Part shown: piece by piece, positions 44,345-54,364 of the stretch
How positions within the stretch are numbered: position 1 is the stretch's first letter
Layout: each line of letters begins with the position of its first letter
Assembly: GCA_963795435.1 (NCBI GenBank)
Contig: CAWCHV010000007.1
Location: 1,984,001 to 2,048,000 of the forward strand
Direction of reading: 5' to 3'
DNA from: JAFKFI01 sp963795435
Lineage (GTDB): Bacteria; Pseudomonadota; Alphaproteobacteria; Acetobacterales; Acetobacteraceae
Length of the DNA: 64,000 bases
Program-made: the position numbers and the translations under genes
The notes under the pieces: generated by a model
Seen by the model: only the letters and a program-made list of their open reading frames with translations
Told to the model about the DNA's origin: nothing
Database searches by the model: none

Positions 44345-47300
44345 TCAGAACAGCCCGAACAAGCCGCGCAGGAACCCCGGCGTCAGCGCCGAGAGCGGGT
44401 TCACCGAGACCTGCGGATTGTCGAGCGGCCCGCGCACAGTGTAGCTCGCCGCGAACAGGCCGCCGCCGCTCTCGGGACTGAACAGCTTGCCGATCAGGGG
44501 GATGTGGCCGAGCAGCGAATTGAAAAAATACGCCGGCACGATCGTGCCCTGCAGGTCGGCGATGTTCCGCCCCAGGTCGATGTGGCCCTTCGCGGTGAGC
44601 CCAAGCGAGGGGCTGAAGGCGCGGCTCTCGCCAAGATCGAGCGCGTCGTCGGTGAGACGGAACGGCGCCGTCAGACGGGTGAAGCCGAGGCCGGGGCCGC
44701 TCGCCGCCTGCACCAGGCCATACAGCGTCATCGCCTGCAGCAGCCGGCCGAGCCCGTTCGGGTCGCGGACCCGGAAATCGGTGATCTCCGCCGTGCCGGA
44801 CAGCGGATGATCCGCGCGGCGGTCGTCGTAGGTGCCGGACAGCGATAGACGGCCGCCCGACATGGTGCCGGTCAGGTCGAGCCCGCCGAGCAGCGCGCCG
44901 GCGTCCGAGGCGGTGCCGGTGATGCGGCGGCCGCCGCGGTCGGGCATGATGTCGAGGTGGAACGGCGCGTTCGGCCCGGTGCTTCCGTCCACCAGCAGGC
45001 GCGTGAACAGGCGGCCGTCGTTGTCGGCCCGGGCGACGATCCCGGTGAACGTCCGCCCGCCCGCCATCAGCGCCCGGTCAAAGCGGGCGTCGAGCGTCCA
45101 GGGCGGTCCCGTCGTCTCGGGCTTGGGCGCCGAGGGTTGCGACTTGCGTTGCGTCGCCGCCGAGAGGTCGATCACCGCGCCGGTGAACGAAGCCTGGATC
45201 GGGCCGCCGTTTCGTCCGGCGGGCGGGAACCGGACGGTGCCCTTGGCTTGCGTCCGACCGAGCACGAGCCGGTCGAACCGGAGGGCGGCGACCTGGCCGT
45301 TCCCATACTCGGCGCGGCCCCGCACCGAGACGTCCTTGCCTTCGAGCGTCAGCGCCTCGATGCCGGTCAGACGATCATGCTCGAGCACCAGCCGCGCCGC
45401 CAGCTTCGCCGGGCTGCCGACCGGCTTGCGCCAGCCGATCGGGGCGGCGATCAGCTCCGCCCTGGTCAGGTCGGCATCAGCCTGCAGCGCGCCGCGGCCG
45501 TCGCGCCGCTCGGTCAGCACTGCGCTGAGATCGGCCGAGCCAGAGAGCAGCGGGCCGGCGTCGAGGCCCGCCGCCGCGATCTGTCGCGCGCTGGCCCGGC
45601 CGGAGACCGTGACCTTCTGGATCACCTGCGTCGGCGGTCCCGCGCGGAAATCCATCTCTGCGTCGAGGTCCGCGTCGATCCCGGCGAGCAGCGCCTGGCC
45701 GCTCACCTTCAACCCGTCATTGCTCGCGTCCAGATCGAGCTGGCCGTCATCGAGGTCGCGGCCAGCCGCGATGTCGCCGAGGTGGACATTCTCCAGATGC
45801 GCCTGGGCGCGCACCGCGACGTCGTCGATCTTCACCTTGTCCTCGAGCGGCAGCCGCACGGTCAGTTTCACGCTGGCGCGTCCGGCCGGGTCGCGCACCG
45901 GGAACGGGTGCTTGTCGAGCAGCCGCAGGCGCGGGTTGCGCAGCAGCGCGAGCGTCTCCGCGACCCCGCCGTCGATCTGCGCCTCGATCGCGCCAATCTG
46001 GTCGGGATGTTCGATGCCGGTGATCCTGACGTGCCCTCCCCGGATCGTCAGCGGCTCGCCACGCGCCACGTCCGAGTGCTGCTGGCCGCCCTGGGCGGTG
46101 ATCTCCAGCGTGTCGGGGTCGATGATCCGCAACGTGGCGCGGGCCCGCTCGATCGGCGGGATGGGTCGCAGCCAATGCACCGTCAGGCCGTCGCCGGCGA
46201 GCGTGCCGCTGGCGCCGGACAGCACGAGGTCGGAGAAATTTTCCGCCGACTGTAACAGCGCCTCGACATGCGCATCGCGCGCCACGCCGGCCGTGATGTT
46301 CTGCGTTACCCAGTTCCGCGCATTGCCGCCCACCCCCTCCGGCCACAGCACCCGAAGATCCGCGAACGCGACCTGATCGAGCGCCAGCGTCAGGCTGGTT
46401 CGCAGCCGGCCGTCCACGCGCCGCGCTTGCCCACTGGCCTGGAGCTGGGAAACCGGAGCGCCCGCGTGCCCGTGCAGCGCGATCCGCAGGCTTTGCAGCG
46501 TGACCTGATCGGCGTTTCCCTCGACGGTCAGTGTCGCGCCCTCCAGCGGCACGACCGCATCATCGAGATGGGCCTGCCCGGCGCCGACCTTCGCCTCGAG
46601 CAGCGCATTCTGGAGCGCGAGATGCGGGCCCAGTTCGACCGCCAGCGTGGCCGCGACGGGGGCCGCCAGTGCCGCCAGCGGAGCCAGGGCGGGGGCGGTG
46701 CGAGACAGCGCGGCCGGATGCAGTTCGTCGATGCTCGCACGGAGCTGCGTCCGGCCGCCGCCAGGCGCGAGGGATGCGATCAGATGCAGCGTCGCCCGTT
46801 GATCGCCGAGCGCGAGCCGTGCCTCGCCGCGGCCCTCGATGCCGCCGCGTGTCAGCCGCTGCAGGTCGATATCGATCACCGGCGCGCGCCACGTGGCGCC
46901 GAGCTGCTGGTCCACCACCACGAGCGAGGAGTCGCTGATGCGGACGCGCCGCATCTGGCCGATGAACGAGGCGCGCTGCTCGGTGCGGTCGTTGCCGGCG
47001 GGTCGGGCGAGTTCGGAGAGGAAGCCCGGCCAGGGCGAGGGGCCAGACGACGCCGGTGGCGCCCCTGTGTTCTCCGCTTCGGTCGAACTGCCGAGATCGA
47101 GGCTCACCGTGCCGTCGGCGGCGCGCAGCAGGCGCAGCCGTGCGCCGTCTACCTCGACGGCCCGTGGACGGAGGCGGCCGAGCAGCAATTCGCCGACCGA
47201 GAGCGAGACCTCCGCGCGCGGCACATCGGCGATCCGCACGCCGGCGGCATCGACGGCGGTGATCGAGGTGAGCCGGAGGTCCAGCGGCGTGTCGACGCCC

Positions 47301-47543
47301 CGATGGAAGTCCCTCCCAGGCGAGGGCCGCGCCGCCGATGTGCAGCCGGATCCCCCCGCTCGCGTTGGCCGCCTGCTCCAGCCGGTGGGCGAGCCACGTC
47401 ACCTCCATCGGCCCTTGCGACAGCCGCCACGCCAGGAATGCGCCCCCCGCGCCGGCCAGCAGGATGAGCAGCAGCGCGAAGGTGAGGATCGCGTGCAGCA
47501 GCCGGCCGGTGTGGCGGGCCGCTTGACCCGGCAGACGCCTCAC
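44345..47543 (-). CDS. AsmA/YhdP-like protein, one +1 frameshift
   Basis: The 1065-residue product is a very long periplasmic protein anchored by one N-terminal helix (AILTFALLLILLAGAGGAFLAW) and belongs to the AsmA/YhdP (DUF3971) group, lipid-bridge proteins linked to phospholipid transfer to the outer membrane. The C-terminal FFNSLLGHIPLIGKLF and FAASYTVRGPLDNPQVSVNPLSAL are diagnostic. The frame breaks near the N-terminus: ignoring one G of the minus-strand GGG at 47313-47311 joins LAWE to DFHRGVDTPLDLRL, restoring one frame. The start appears to be GTG at 47543, only 17 bases from the divergent glnE start. Confidence 0.88.
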
Positions 47544-47560
47544 GGCCAGCCTGACGGCGT

Positions 47561-50497
47561 ATGGACGATGAGCCCTTCTCGCTGCCGGCCGACTGGCCGC
47601 TTCCCTTCGATCCGGAGGCGGCCGCGCGTCTCGTGGGCCAGTTCGCGGCACTCGGCCGCGCCGAGGCAAGGCTCGCCGCCCGGCGAGACGTGGCCGCGAT
47701 GCTGCGAGCACTCGGCGGCAACAGTCCGCATCTGACCGAACTCGCGTTGCGGGAGCGGCGCGCCCTTCAGGAGTTCGTCCAGCGCGGACCCGCGCCCGTG
47801 GTCCGCGAGGCAATCGGCGCGGCTGCCGCGCTGCCGGCGACCGCGCCGCGTCCGCGCGTCGCCACCGCGCTGCGCCAAGCCAAACGGATCGTCGCCCTCG
47901 CCACCGCGCTGGCCGATATTGGCGGCGTCTGGACGCTCGATCAGGTCACCGAGGCGCTGTCCGACCTCGCCGAGACCACGCTCCGGGCCTGCGTCGCGCA
48001 GCTGTTGCGCGCGGCGCACGATGTCGGGGAGCTGCGCTTGCCCGATCCCGACGACCCCGCGCGGGCAAGCGGTTTCGCCGTGCTCGGCATGGGCAAGCTC
48101 GGCGCGCGCGAACTGAACTACTCGAGCGATGTCGACCTCATCGTTCTCTACGACCCGGACCGGGGAGTATACACCGGCGAGCCCGACCGGATGGGCACGT
48201 GCTTCACACGTCTGGCGCGCGGATTGGTTTCGCTCATGGAAGAGCGGGACGCCGACGGCTACGTGTTCCGCACCGACCTGCGCCTCCGCCCCGACCCCGC
48301 GGCGACGCCGCCCGCCGTCTCCATGCAGGCGGCGATCAGCTATTACGAGAGCATGGGCCAGAACTGGGAGCGCGCCGCCATGATCAAGGCGCGTCCGGTC
48401 GCCGGCGACCTCGCGATGGGCGACGCCTTCCTCGAGGCGATCCGGCCGTTCGTCTGGCGGCGCGGGCTCGATTTCGCGGCGGTGGCGGACATTCACGCGA
48501 TGAAGCGCCGGATCGACGCGCACAAGGGCGGCGGGCTCGGCGGCGAGCGTGACACCGTGGCGCGCATCGCCGGGCACAACGTCAAGCTCGGCGAGGGCGG
48601 CATCCGCGAGATCGAGTTTCTCGCGCAAACCCTGCAGATGGTCTGGGGCGGACGCGATCCCACGCTGCGCGACCCGACCACCCTCGGCGCTTTGCGCCTG
48701 CTGGCGCGCGCCGGCCATGTGCCGCGACCGGCCGCCGCCGAGCTGGCGGCGGCCTACCGGTTCCTGCGCGGTGTCGAGCACCGATTGCAGATGGTCGACG
48801 ACAGACAGGTCCACGCCATTCCCGAGCGCGCGGCCGACCTCGCCCGGTTCGCCGTGTTCATGGGCTTCGCCGACGCGCCGGCTTTCGCGGCAGCGCTGCT
48901 CGGTCATCTCGGCCGGGTGCGCGAGCGGTATGCCGAAGTGTTCGAGCAGGTGCCGGACCTTCCCGAGACGGCGGGGCTGGCGGACCGGCTCGATTTCAGC
49001 GGCGTCGGCGAGGCGCCGCCCTCCACGGCGGCGGCGCTGCGGGCACTCGGCTACGCCAATATCGAGCGGATCGTGGGGACGGTGCGGGGCTGGCAGGCGG
49101 GACGGGTGCGCGCGATGCGCTCCGAGCGGGCACGCGAGATGATGGGGCGGATGCTGCCTGGCGTGCTCGCCGCCCTCGCCCACCAGCCGCAGCCCGACGT
49201 GGCGTTCGGCCGGTTCGACGCGCTCATTGCCCAGCTGCCGGCCGGCGTGCAGATCCTGTCGCTGTTCCAGCGCAACCCCGCCTTGCTCGACCGCGTGGCC
49301 GCGGTGCTCGGCGCCGCGCCGATGCTCGCGGACCATCTAGCGCGGCATCCCGCGGCCCTCGACGGGCTGCTCGCGCCGGAGGAGACGCCGAATCCCGGGC
49401 GGCTGCTGCGCGCCCGGCTGCGCGACGGGCGCGTTCTGGAGGAGGCGATCGAGCTGATCCGTCGCACCGTCCGGGAGGAGGATTTTTCCATCGCGGTCGC
49501 CACGATGGAGGGGCGGCTCGATGCCGACGCGGCCGGGCTGCGGCGGACGGCGCTCGCCGACGCCGCCCTCGCTGCCCTGCTGCCCCGCGTGCTGGCGGAT
49601 TTCGCCGCGCGCTTCGGACGGGTGCGCGGCGGCGGGATGGCGGTGGTGGCGCTCGGCAAGGCGGGCGGGCGGGAGATGATGGCGGGGTCCGACCTCGATC
49701 TCATGCTGGTCTACGACCACCCCGACGAGGTCACCGAAAGCCGTGGCGCGCGCCGGCTCGCGGCGAGCCAGTGGTTCATCCGCGCGGTGCACGCCTTCAT
49801 CGCGGCCCTGACGGCGCCGGGGGCGGACGGGCCGCTCTATGCCGTCGACATGCGGCTGCGTCCGTCGGGGAACAAGGGGCCGGTGGCGGTCTCGCTCGGC
49901 GCGTTCCGGCGCTATCACGCCGATGACGCCTGGACCTGGGAACGCATGGCGCTGACCCGCGCTCGCGTCGTCGCCGGGCCGCCGGCGCTGCGCGCGCGCG
50001 TGCAGGCGGCGATCGCGGCGGCGCTGGCGGAGGCCGGCGAGCCCAATGGGGTCCGCGCCGATGCCGCCGCGATGCGCGCGCGGCTCGCCCGCGAACTGCC
50101 GCCCGAGGGCGCGTGGGACGTGAAGCACCGGCCCGGCGGGCAGATGGAGGTGGAGTTCATCGCCCAGGCGCTCCAGCTGGTTCATGCCAGGACGCATCCC
50201 GAGACGTGCAGCCAGACGACGCGGATCGCGCTCTCACGACTGGCCGGAGCCGGTCTGCTCGCCGAAGAGGACTCGCGGCTGCTGATCCGCGCCGACCACC
50301 TCTGGCGCACGGTCCAGGGAATGCTCCGCATCACGGCGGGGCGCAACGCGCCGGAGAACTTGCCGGAGGCCTCGGTGCGACCCTTGCTGGAGGCGACCGG
50401 CGCGGTTGACCTCGGTTCGCTCAGGGCCACCATTGACGAGACCGCGCGCGAGGTGCGCGCGGCATTCATTCGCCACGTGGGGGAGATCGGGACATGA
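47561..50497 (+). CDS. glnE: bifunctional glutamine synthetase adenylyltransferase/deadenylase
   Basis: GlnE adenylylates and deadenylylates glutamine synthetase in response to PII and glutamine. The 978-residue protein shows two nucleotidyltransferase domains: GMGKLGARELNYSSDVDLIVLYD (deadenylase, about 165-190) and ALGKAGGREMMAGSDLDLMLVYDH (adenylylase, about 695-720), with GQNWERAAMIKARPV, EFLAQTLQMVWGG and HRPGGQMEVEFIAQALQL linking helices. ATG at 47561. It overlaps bcp by four bases. Regulation through PII is established for the family; no GlnB gene is in the window. Confidence 0.97.
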   Translation: MDDEPFSLPADWPLPFDPEAAARLVGQFAALGRAEARLAARRDVAAMLRALGGNSPHLTELALRERRALQEFVQRGPAPVVREAIGAAAALPATAPRPRVATALRQAKRIVALATALADIGGVWTLDQVTEALSDLAETTLRACVAQLLRAAHDVGELRLPDPDDPARASGFAVLGMGKLGARELNYSSDVDLIVLYDPDRGVYTGEPDRMGTCFTRLARGLVSLMEERDADGYVFRTDLRLRPDPAATPPAVSMQAAISYYESMGQNWERAAMIKARPVAGDLAMGDAFLEAIRPFVWRRGLDFAAVADIHAMKRRIDAHKGGGLGGERDTVARIAGHNVKLGEGGIREIEFLAQTLQMVWGGRDPTLRDPTTLGALRLLARAGHVPRPAAAELAAAYRFLRGVEHRLQMVDDRQVHAIPERAADLARFAVFMGFADAPAFAAALLGHLGRVRERYAEVFEQVPDLPETAGLADRLDFSGVGEAPPSTAAALRALGYANIERIVGTVRGWQAGRVRAMRSERAREMMGRMLPGVLAALAHQPQPDVAFGRFDALIAQLPAGVQILSLFQRNPALLDRVAAVLGAAPMLADHLARHPAALDGLLAPEETPNPGRLLRARLRDGRVLEEAIELIRRTVREEDFSIAVATMEGRLDADAAGLRRTALADAALAALLPRVLADFAARFGRVRGGGMAVVALGKAGGREMMAGSDLDLMLVYDHPDEVTESRGARRLAASQWFIRAVHAFIAALTAPGADGPLYAVDMRLRPSGNKGPVAVSLGAFRRYHADDAWTWERMALTRARVVAGPPALRARVQAAIAAALAEAGEPNGVRADAAAMRARLARELPPEGAWDVKHRPGGQMEVEFIAQALQLVHARTHPETCSQTTRIALSRLAGAGLLAEEDSRLLIRADHLWRTVQGMLRITAGRNAPENLPEASVRPLLEATGAVDLGSLRATIDETAREVRAAFIRHVGEIGT

Positions 50498-50961
50498 GCG
50501 CGGAAGCGGGCGACAAGGCGCCGGATTTCGAGATGCCGGCGAGCGGCGGGCGCACGGTCAGCCTCGCCGCCATGCGCGGCAAGCCGTTCGTGCTGTATTT
50601 CTACCCCAAGGCCGACACGCCCGGCTGCACCAAGGAGGCCTGCGCCTTCCAGGAGGCGCTGCCGCAACTCGGCAAGATCGGCCTCGACGTGATCGGCGTC
50701 TCGCGCGACCCCATGCCGCCGATCGAGAAATTCGCCGAGAAATACCAGCTCACCTTTCCGCTCGCCTCGGACGCGACCGGCACTGTGTCGGGCGCGTACG
50801 GGACGTGGGTGGAGAAGTCGAACTACGGCAAGAAATACATGGGGATGGATCGCGCCACGTTCCTCGTCGACTCCGAAGGAAGGATCGCCCGAGTCTGGCG
50901 CAAGGTGAAGGTCGACGGCCACGCGGCGGCGGTCATGGAGGCGGCGAAGGCACTCGGCTGA
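50494..50961 (+). CDS. bcp: thioredoxin-dependent peroxiredoxin, Bcp/PrxQ family
   Basis: This 155-residue enzyme reduces peroxides through a peroxidatic cysteine in FYPKADTPGCTKEACAFQE (Cys46-type, with the resolving cysteine five residues later, as in the alpha form of PrxQ). The core GMDRATFLVDSEGRI is typical. The ATG at 50494 overlaps the glnE stop (ATGA), so expression is coupled. A stem-loop follows about ten bases after the stop. Confidence 0.95.
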   Translation: MSAEAGDKAPDFEMPASGGRTVSLAAMRGKPFVLYFYPKADTPGCTKEACAFQEALPQLGKIGLDVIGVSRDPMPPIEKFAEKYQLTFPLASDATGTVSGAYGTWVEKSNYGKKYMGMDRATFLVDSEGRIARVWRKVKVDGHAAAVMEAAKALG

Positions 50962-50970
50962 TGGCAGTAT

Positions 50971-50986
50971 GTTGCTAATTGGCAAC
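50971..50986. terminator. weak stem-loop between bcp and the hypothetical gene
   Basis: GTTGC, TAATTG, GCAAC is a short hairpin followed by GTTTAGG. It lies between two converging genes and may act as a weak bidirectional terminator. Confidence 0.3.
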
Positions 50987-50988
50987 GT

Positions 50989-51606
50989 TTAGGACGCAAG
51001 GAGACGCTGCCCCGTCGGGTCCGCAAAATGCGGGGGTGGCCAGGGTGGCAGGGGCCGGCGATGGACGCGCCAGCGGCGGGAGCGGCTCGGCCGCGGCGCG
51101 GCGGGCGTGATGCCGGGCGAGCGGCCGCTGCCGCGGCTCACGGCGCGCGGCCCGGTGGAGATCGGGATTGCGGCGTCCGGCGCCACCGCCGCGGCGGTGG
51201 CTCGGCGACCATCATGCGTCGGTGCGGCCGGAGCGGCCCGCTGGCCTGCCGCGCGGCCTTGGGCAGCACCTGCGTCTCCGGCTTTTCCAGCATGTGCTGA
51301 AACCGGCGGGAGGGGTGATTCGCCCGGAACCGCGCCAGCACCGGTCCGGCCGGAATGCGCGGCCGAGTCGTCTTCGCCGGCGGCCGCCTGGGCGCTGGGC
51401 GCGGCATGGCCGTGCGCCTCGAACTCCGCACGGAGCGTGTCGAACATCCGAAAGATGCGCTCGAACAAGGCCCGGAGCAGGAGGGCGAGCGGCCCTCGGG
51501 TGCCGTGATCCCGCGCGATGTCCTCCGCCACCGCCCGCTTGAACTCCTCGATGCGGAGGCCGAAGCGTCGGGCCGGTGCGGTGGGGGTTGGGTCGGCTGG
51601 GGCCAT
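50989..51606 (-). CDS. hypothetical protein with helical N-terminus
   Basis: I do not recognise this 205-residue product. The first 70 residues form a plausible helical domain (RIEEFKRAVAEDIARDHG, LALLLRALFERIFRMFDTLRAEFEAHG), but the rest is Ala/Pro/Arg-rich low-complexity sequence that may be read in the wrong frame. The start at 51606 has no obvious alternative. The frame beyond residue 80 deserves caution because other frames here also stay open. Confidence 0.5.
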   Translation of the reverse strand: MAPADPTPTAPARRFGLRIEEFKRAVAEDIARDHGTRGPLALLLRALFERIFRMFDTLRAEFEAHGHAAPSAQAAAGEDDSAAHSGRTGAGAVPGESPLPPVSAHAGKAGDAGAAQGRAAGQRAAPAAPTHDGRRATAAAVAPDAAIPISTGPRAVSRGSGRSPGITPAAPRPSRSRRWRVHRRPLPPWPPPHFADPTGQRLLAS

Positions 51607-51830
51607 GTCCGCAACATAGCGTTAAATGAGCTAACTTGGCAACCACAAAGTCGCCGCTCGTCTTGCCGGCAGGCCGCGCGATACATCGCCTCCTTCACCC
51701 CGCTGCGGATCCAGCCGCCGGCGCCGCGCCGAGCCTGCCGCGCTTTGGCGCTCCCACTTGCGTTAGCTTCAAGTTTGCATTCAGTGTACGCATCGCATAC
51801 AATGCATTCATGCAGGCAGCCGATTCCAGG

Positions 51831-52082
51831 ATGGTCAATCTAACGATCCGCAACCTCGATTCGACTTTGAAGGAGCGCTTGCGCGTGCGCGCCGCCCAGC
51901 ACGGCCATTCGATGGAAGCCGAGGTGCGGCAGATCCTGCGGGATGCGTTGCGAGAGCCCGAGCGGAAGCCGGAACCGAATCTTTACGAGCGCATCCGTGC
52001 GCGCTTCGCCCCGTTCGGCGGCATTGACGACCTCGAGTTGCCGGCACGTGAGCCGGCGCGCGATCCGCCCCGGTTCGACTGA
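51831..52082 (+). CDS. FitA-like ribbon-helix-helix antitoxin, second copy
   Basis: This 83-residue protein shows MVNLTIRNLDSTLKERLRVRA and GHSMEAEVRQILRDAL, the ribbon-helix-helix fold of FitA antitoxins. The C-terminal region (FAPFGGIDDLELP) resembles the toxin-binding part of the first copy (FEPLGGLELPP). ATG at 51831, with CCAGG close upstream; ATG at 51810 is in frame too. It overlaps the following toxin frame by the stop codon. Its promoter region (51607-51830) is moderately AT-rich. Confidence 0.85.
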   Translation: MVNLTIRNLDSTLKERLRVRAAQHGHSMEAEVRQILRDALREPERKPEPNLYERIRARFAPFGGIDDLELPAREPARDPPRFD

Positions 52083-52504
52083 TCTTCATCCTCGACACCA
52101 ATGTGCTGTCCGCGGTGATGGGCTCGCGCCCGGCGCCGGCGGTCGCCGGCTGGCTGGCGGCGCGGCCGCTCGATCAGCTGTTCACCGTCGCCGTCTGCCA
52201 GGCGGAAATTCTCTCCGGCATCGCCGTCTTGCCCAAGGGCCGGCGGCGCGACGCCTTACGGGTCGCGGCGACGACGATGTTTCGGGAGGATTTTGCCGGC
52301 CGCGTGCTGCCGTTCGACGCCGATGCCGCCGTCATCTACGCGGAACTTTTCGCCAGCCGCCGCAGCGCCGGCCGGCCGGCCGCGACCGCCGATCTCATGA
52401 TCGCCTCCGTCGCGCGCACTCGGGGTGCGAGCGTCGTGACCCGCGACTCGGGCGGCTTCGCGGATTGCGGCCTAACTGTCGTCGATCCCTGGACGGCATC
52501 ATGA
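52079..52504 (+). CDS. PIN-domain toxin, FitB/VapC-like, unusual start
   Basis: The PIN-domain ribonuclease has the acidic residues in LDTNVLSAVMG, the Glu in CQAEILSGI, Asp in ATADLMIASV and an end DPWTAS. The first in-frame ATG or GTG is GTG at 52103, which would start after the catalytic Asp of LDTN. The only upstream option after the in-frame stop at 52049 is CTG at 52079, overlapping the antitoxin stop as CTGA. So the toxin is either started from CTG, has an ATG mutated to CTG, or is inactive. Length from CTG is 141 residues, equal to the first toxin. Confidence 0.82.
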   Translation: MIFILDTNVLSAVMGSRPAPAVAGWLAARPLDQLFTVAVCQAEILSGIAVLPKGRRRDALRVAATTMFREDFAGRVLPFDADAAVIYAELFASRRSAGRPAATADLMIASVARTRGASVVTRDSGGFADCGLTVVDPWTAS

Positions 52505-52548
52505 ACGGCGGGCTCGCATCAGCGGGAAGGGCGCGCGCTCACGCTGTC

Positions 52549-54348
52549 TCAGCGTCCGGCCAGCCTCGTGAAACCATCGGCGCTCCAGTCCTCGCTGCCC
52601 ACGCCGTGATGCACGAAGAATAGCCCATCGGGATCGTACTGCTTCTTCGCTGCGAGCAGTCTCGGGTAGTTCGACCCCCAGAACGACCGCTGCCAATTGG
52701 CGTCGAAGAAGTTGCTTTCGGAGACATAGGAGCCCGGGTCCGGCACCAGCTTGCGCAACTCATCCATCGCGGCCTCGATGCTGCCGGCATGTCGGCGCGC
52801 GAGCGCCAAGTCGGGCTCGTGACCGGGAACACCGGGATAGGCCGGCGGCCCGCCGGTCGCGATGATCGCCAGAGCGAAGGCATCCAGCACCGCCGGGTTC
52901 ATGGCGGTGTCCCTTGCCGCCGCCACGGCATCGGCCGGAGCTCCCGCCAGCCCCTTGTTGCAATGCAAGCCAATCTGCCAGTGCCGGCTAGCCGCGAACA
53001 AGGCGTCGGCCAGGAGTTCCCGCCGGTCCTTCCGCAGGAGCGAGGCGGGCAGCCAGGCGGACTGATAGGCGTGGAGGTAAAATCCCGCCTCACCGAGATT
53101 GGTGGCCCAGAACACATTGTCCTCGGGCGCGCCCGGCCGAGCGTCGGTCAGCACGACACCGGGCGCCTTCTTGAGAAGCGCGGGGTCCCAGAAGTGGCGG
53201 GCCGGAACGCTCACGATCCTCGGCGCCGGAGCGACGCTGAAAACCTGCGGCGAGCCTGCGACCCAATCCAGCAGCGGCCGCCAAACGGCGTCGGCCTGCG
53301 ACCGGTCCAGTCCCTGGAACAGCATCTCGATGTCGACGCTGTTGTCGCGCCGGAAGCGGATCTGCTCGCCCCAGTGCGGATTGAACAGATCCTCGGCATA
53401 GAACTCGATCAGCCGGGCGATCAGCCGGCGAAAGGCCGCATCGGACTTCGCCTGGATCGTGACGCTCACCGCGCCGAAGAAGTCCGGCAGTTCGCGCGTT
53501 AGCAAGGTCAGCCTGGTGACGACGCCGAGGCTGCCGCCCCCGCCGCCCTTGAGCCCCCAGAACAACTCGGGCTCCGTGCAGGCATTGACCGTCCGCGCCG
53601 CGCCGTCGGCAGTGACGATCTCGGCCTCGAGCAGCCTCGCCGCCGCGGTGCCGTAGTTCTTGGAGAAACTGCCGAAGCCGCCGCTCTGGACGAGCCCCGC
53701 GACACCGACCGTCAGGCAGCCGCCGCCCTGCACGTAGCGGCCCGCCTTCGTGGTCACGGCGTTGTAGGCGTTGATCCACATCGCGCCCGCCCCGACCGTG
53801 ACGGCCGGCTGCGGCGTCTGCTTTCCCGCGCAGCCTTGGCCAACGAAGGCGTCGTGCAAGGCGATGTCGTTCATCGCCCGCGTCCAGATCAGTAGGGAAT
53901 CCGCCGCGTTCGAGGTTCCCTGGTAGCTGTGGCCGCCGCCTTTCACGACCAGCCGCAAATTGTTCTCGCGTGCGAAGTTGACGGCCGCGACAACATCTTT
54001 CGTCTCTCGCGCGGCGACCGCGTAGGCGCTCGGAGCGGAGGACCACGCATCCGCCCAGCCGGTGGTCTGCGTCAGTGCCGGACTGTCGCCGATGAAATAC
54101 GGGTTCTTCAGTTCCCTGAAGAGTTCGTCGCAGGCCGCGCCGCCCGGCGCGCTCATGCACACATCGAGCGGGGATCGCAGCTTGACGAGTTGTCCGCCGA
54201 CATCCCGGTTCAGCCGGTCCCACTGCGCGGGCGAAGGCCAGGCGGGGTCGCCGGGGCGGACGCGCCGCACGGGAGCCGTCGCGTGGGCCGCGACCATCGG
54301 CAAGAGCGGGATCATGCCTGCCTGCTGGAGCAATCGTCTTCGCTTCAT
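52549..54348 (-). CDS. FAD-linked oxidase, berberine-bridge-like, probable Tat export
   Basis: The 599-residue protein begins with an RRR-containing leader (MKRRRLLQQAGMIPLLPMVAAHA) that could be a Tat signal. The FAD-binding type 4 domain contains LRLVVKGGGHSYQGTSNA, where the His is the usual covalent FAD ligand, and GLVQSGGFGSFSKNYG; the C-terminal BBE segment reads NYPRLLAAKKQYDPDGLFFVHHG. Such enzymes oxidise sugars or alkaloid-like substrates in the periplasm or outside. A putative second covalent Cys is not obvious in the text. The start ATG at 54348 is supported by the leader. It lies 16 bases downstream of msrQ, in the same strand. Confidence 0.92.
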   Translation of the reverse strand: MKRRRLLQQAGMIPLLPMVAAHATAPVRRVRPGDPAWPSPAQWDRLNRDVGGQLVKLRSPLDVCMSAPGGAACDELFRELKNPYFIGDSPALTQTTGWADAWSSAPSAYAVAARETKDVVAAVNFARENNLRLVVKGGGHSYQGTSNAADSLLIWTRAMNDIALHDAFVGQGCAGKQTPQPAVTVGAGAMWINAYNAVTTKAGRYVQGGGCLTVGVAGLVQSGGFGSFSKNYGTAAARLLEAEIVTADGAARTVNACTEPELFWGLKGGGGGSLGVVTRLTLLTRELPDFFGAVSVTIQAKSDAAFRRLIARLIEFYAEDLFNPHWGEQIRFRRDNSVDIEMLFQGLDRSQADAVWRPLLDWVAGSPQVFSVAPAPRIVSVPARHFWDPALLKKAPGVVLTDARPGAPEDNVFWATNLGEAGFYLHAYQSAWLPASLLRKDRRELLADALFAASRHWQIGLHCNKGLAGAPADAVAAARDTAMNPAVLDAFALAIIATGGPPAYPGVPGHEPDLALARRHAGSIEAAMDELRKLVPDPGSYVSESNFFDANWQRSFWGSNYPRLLAAKKQYDPDGLFFVHHGVGSEDWSADGFTRLAGR

Positions 54349-54364
54349 CCGATCCGACCCCTGA

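Noticed and set aside
51138..51698. Alternative frame over the hypothetical gene at 50989
   Set aside because: Possible alternative C-terminal reading, but no homology to choose between frames, so only the listed frame is given with low confidence.
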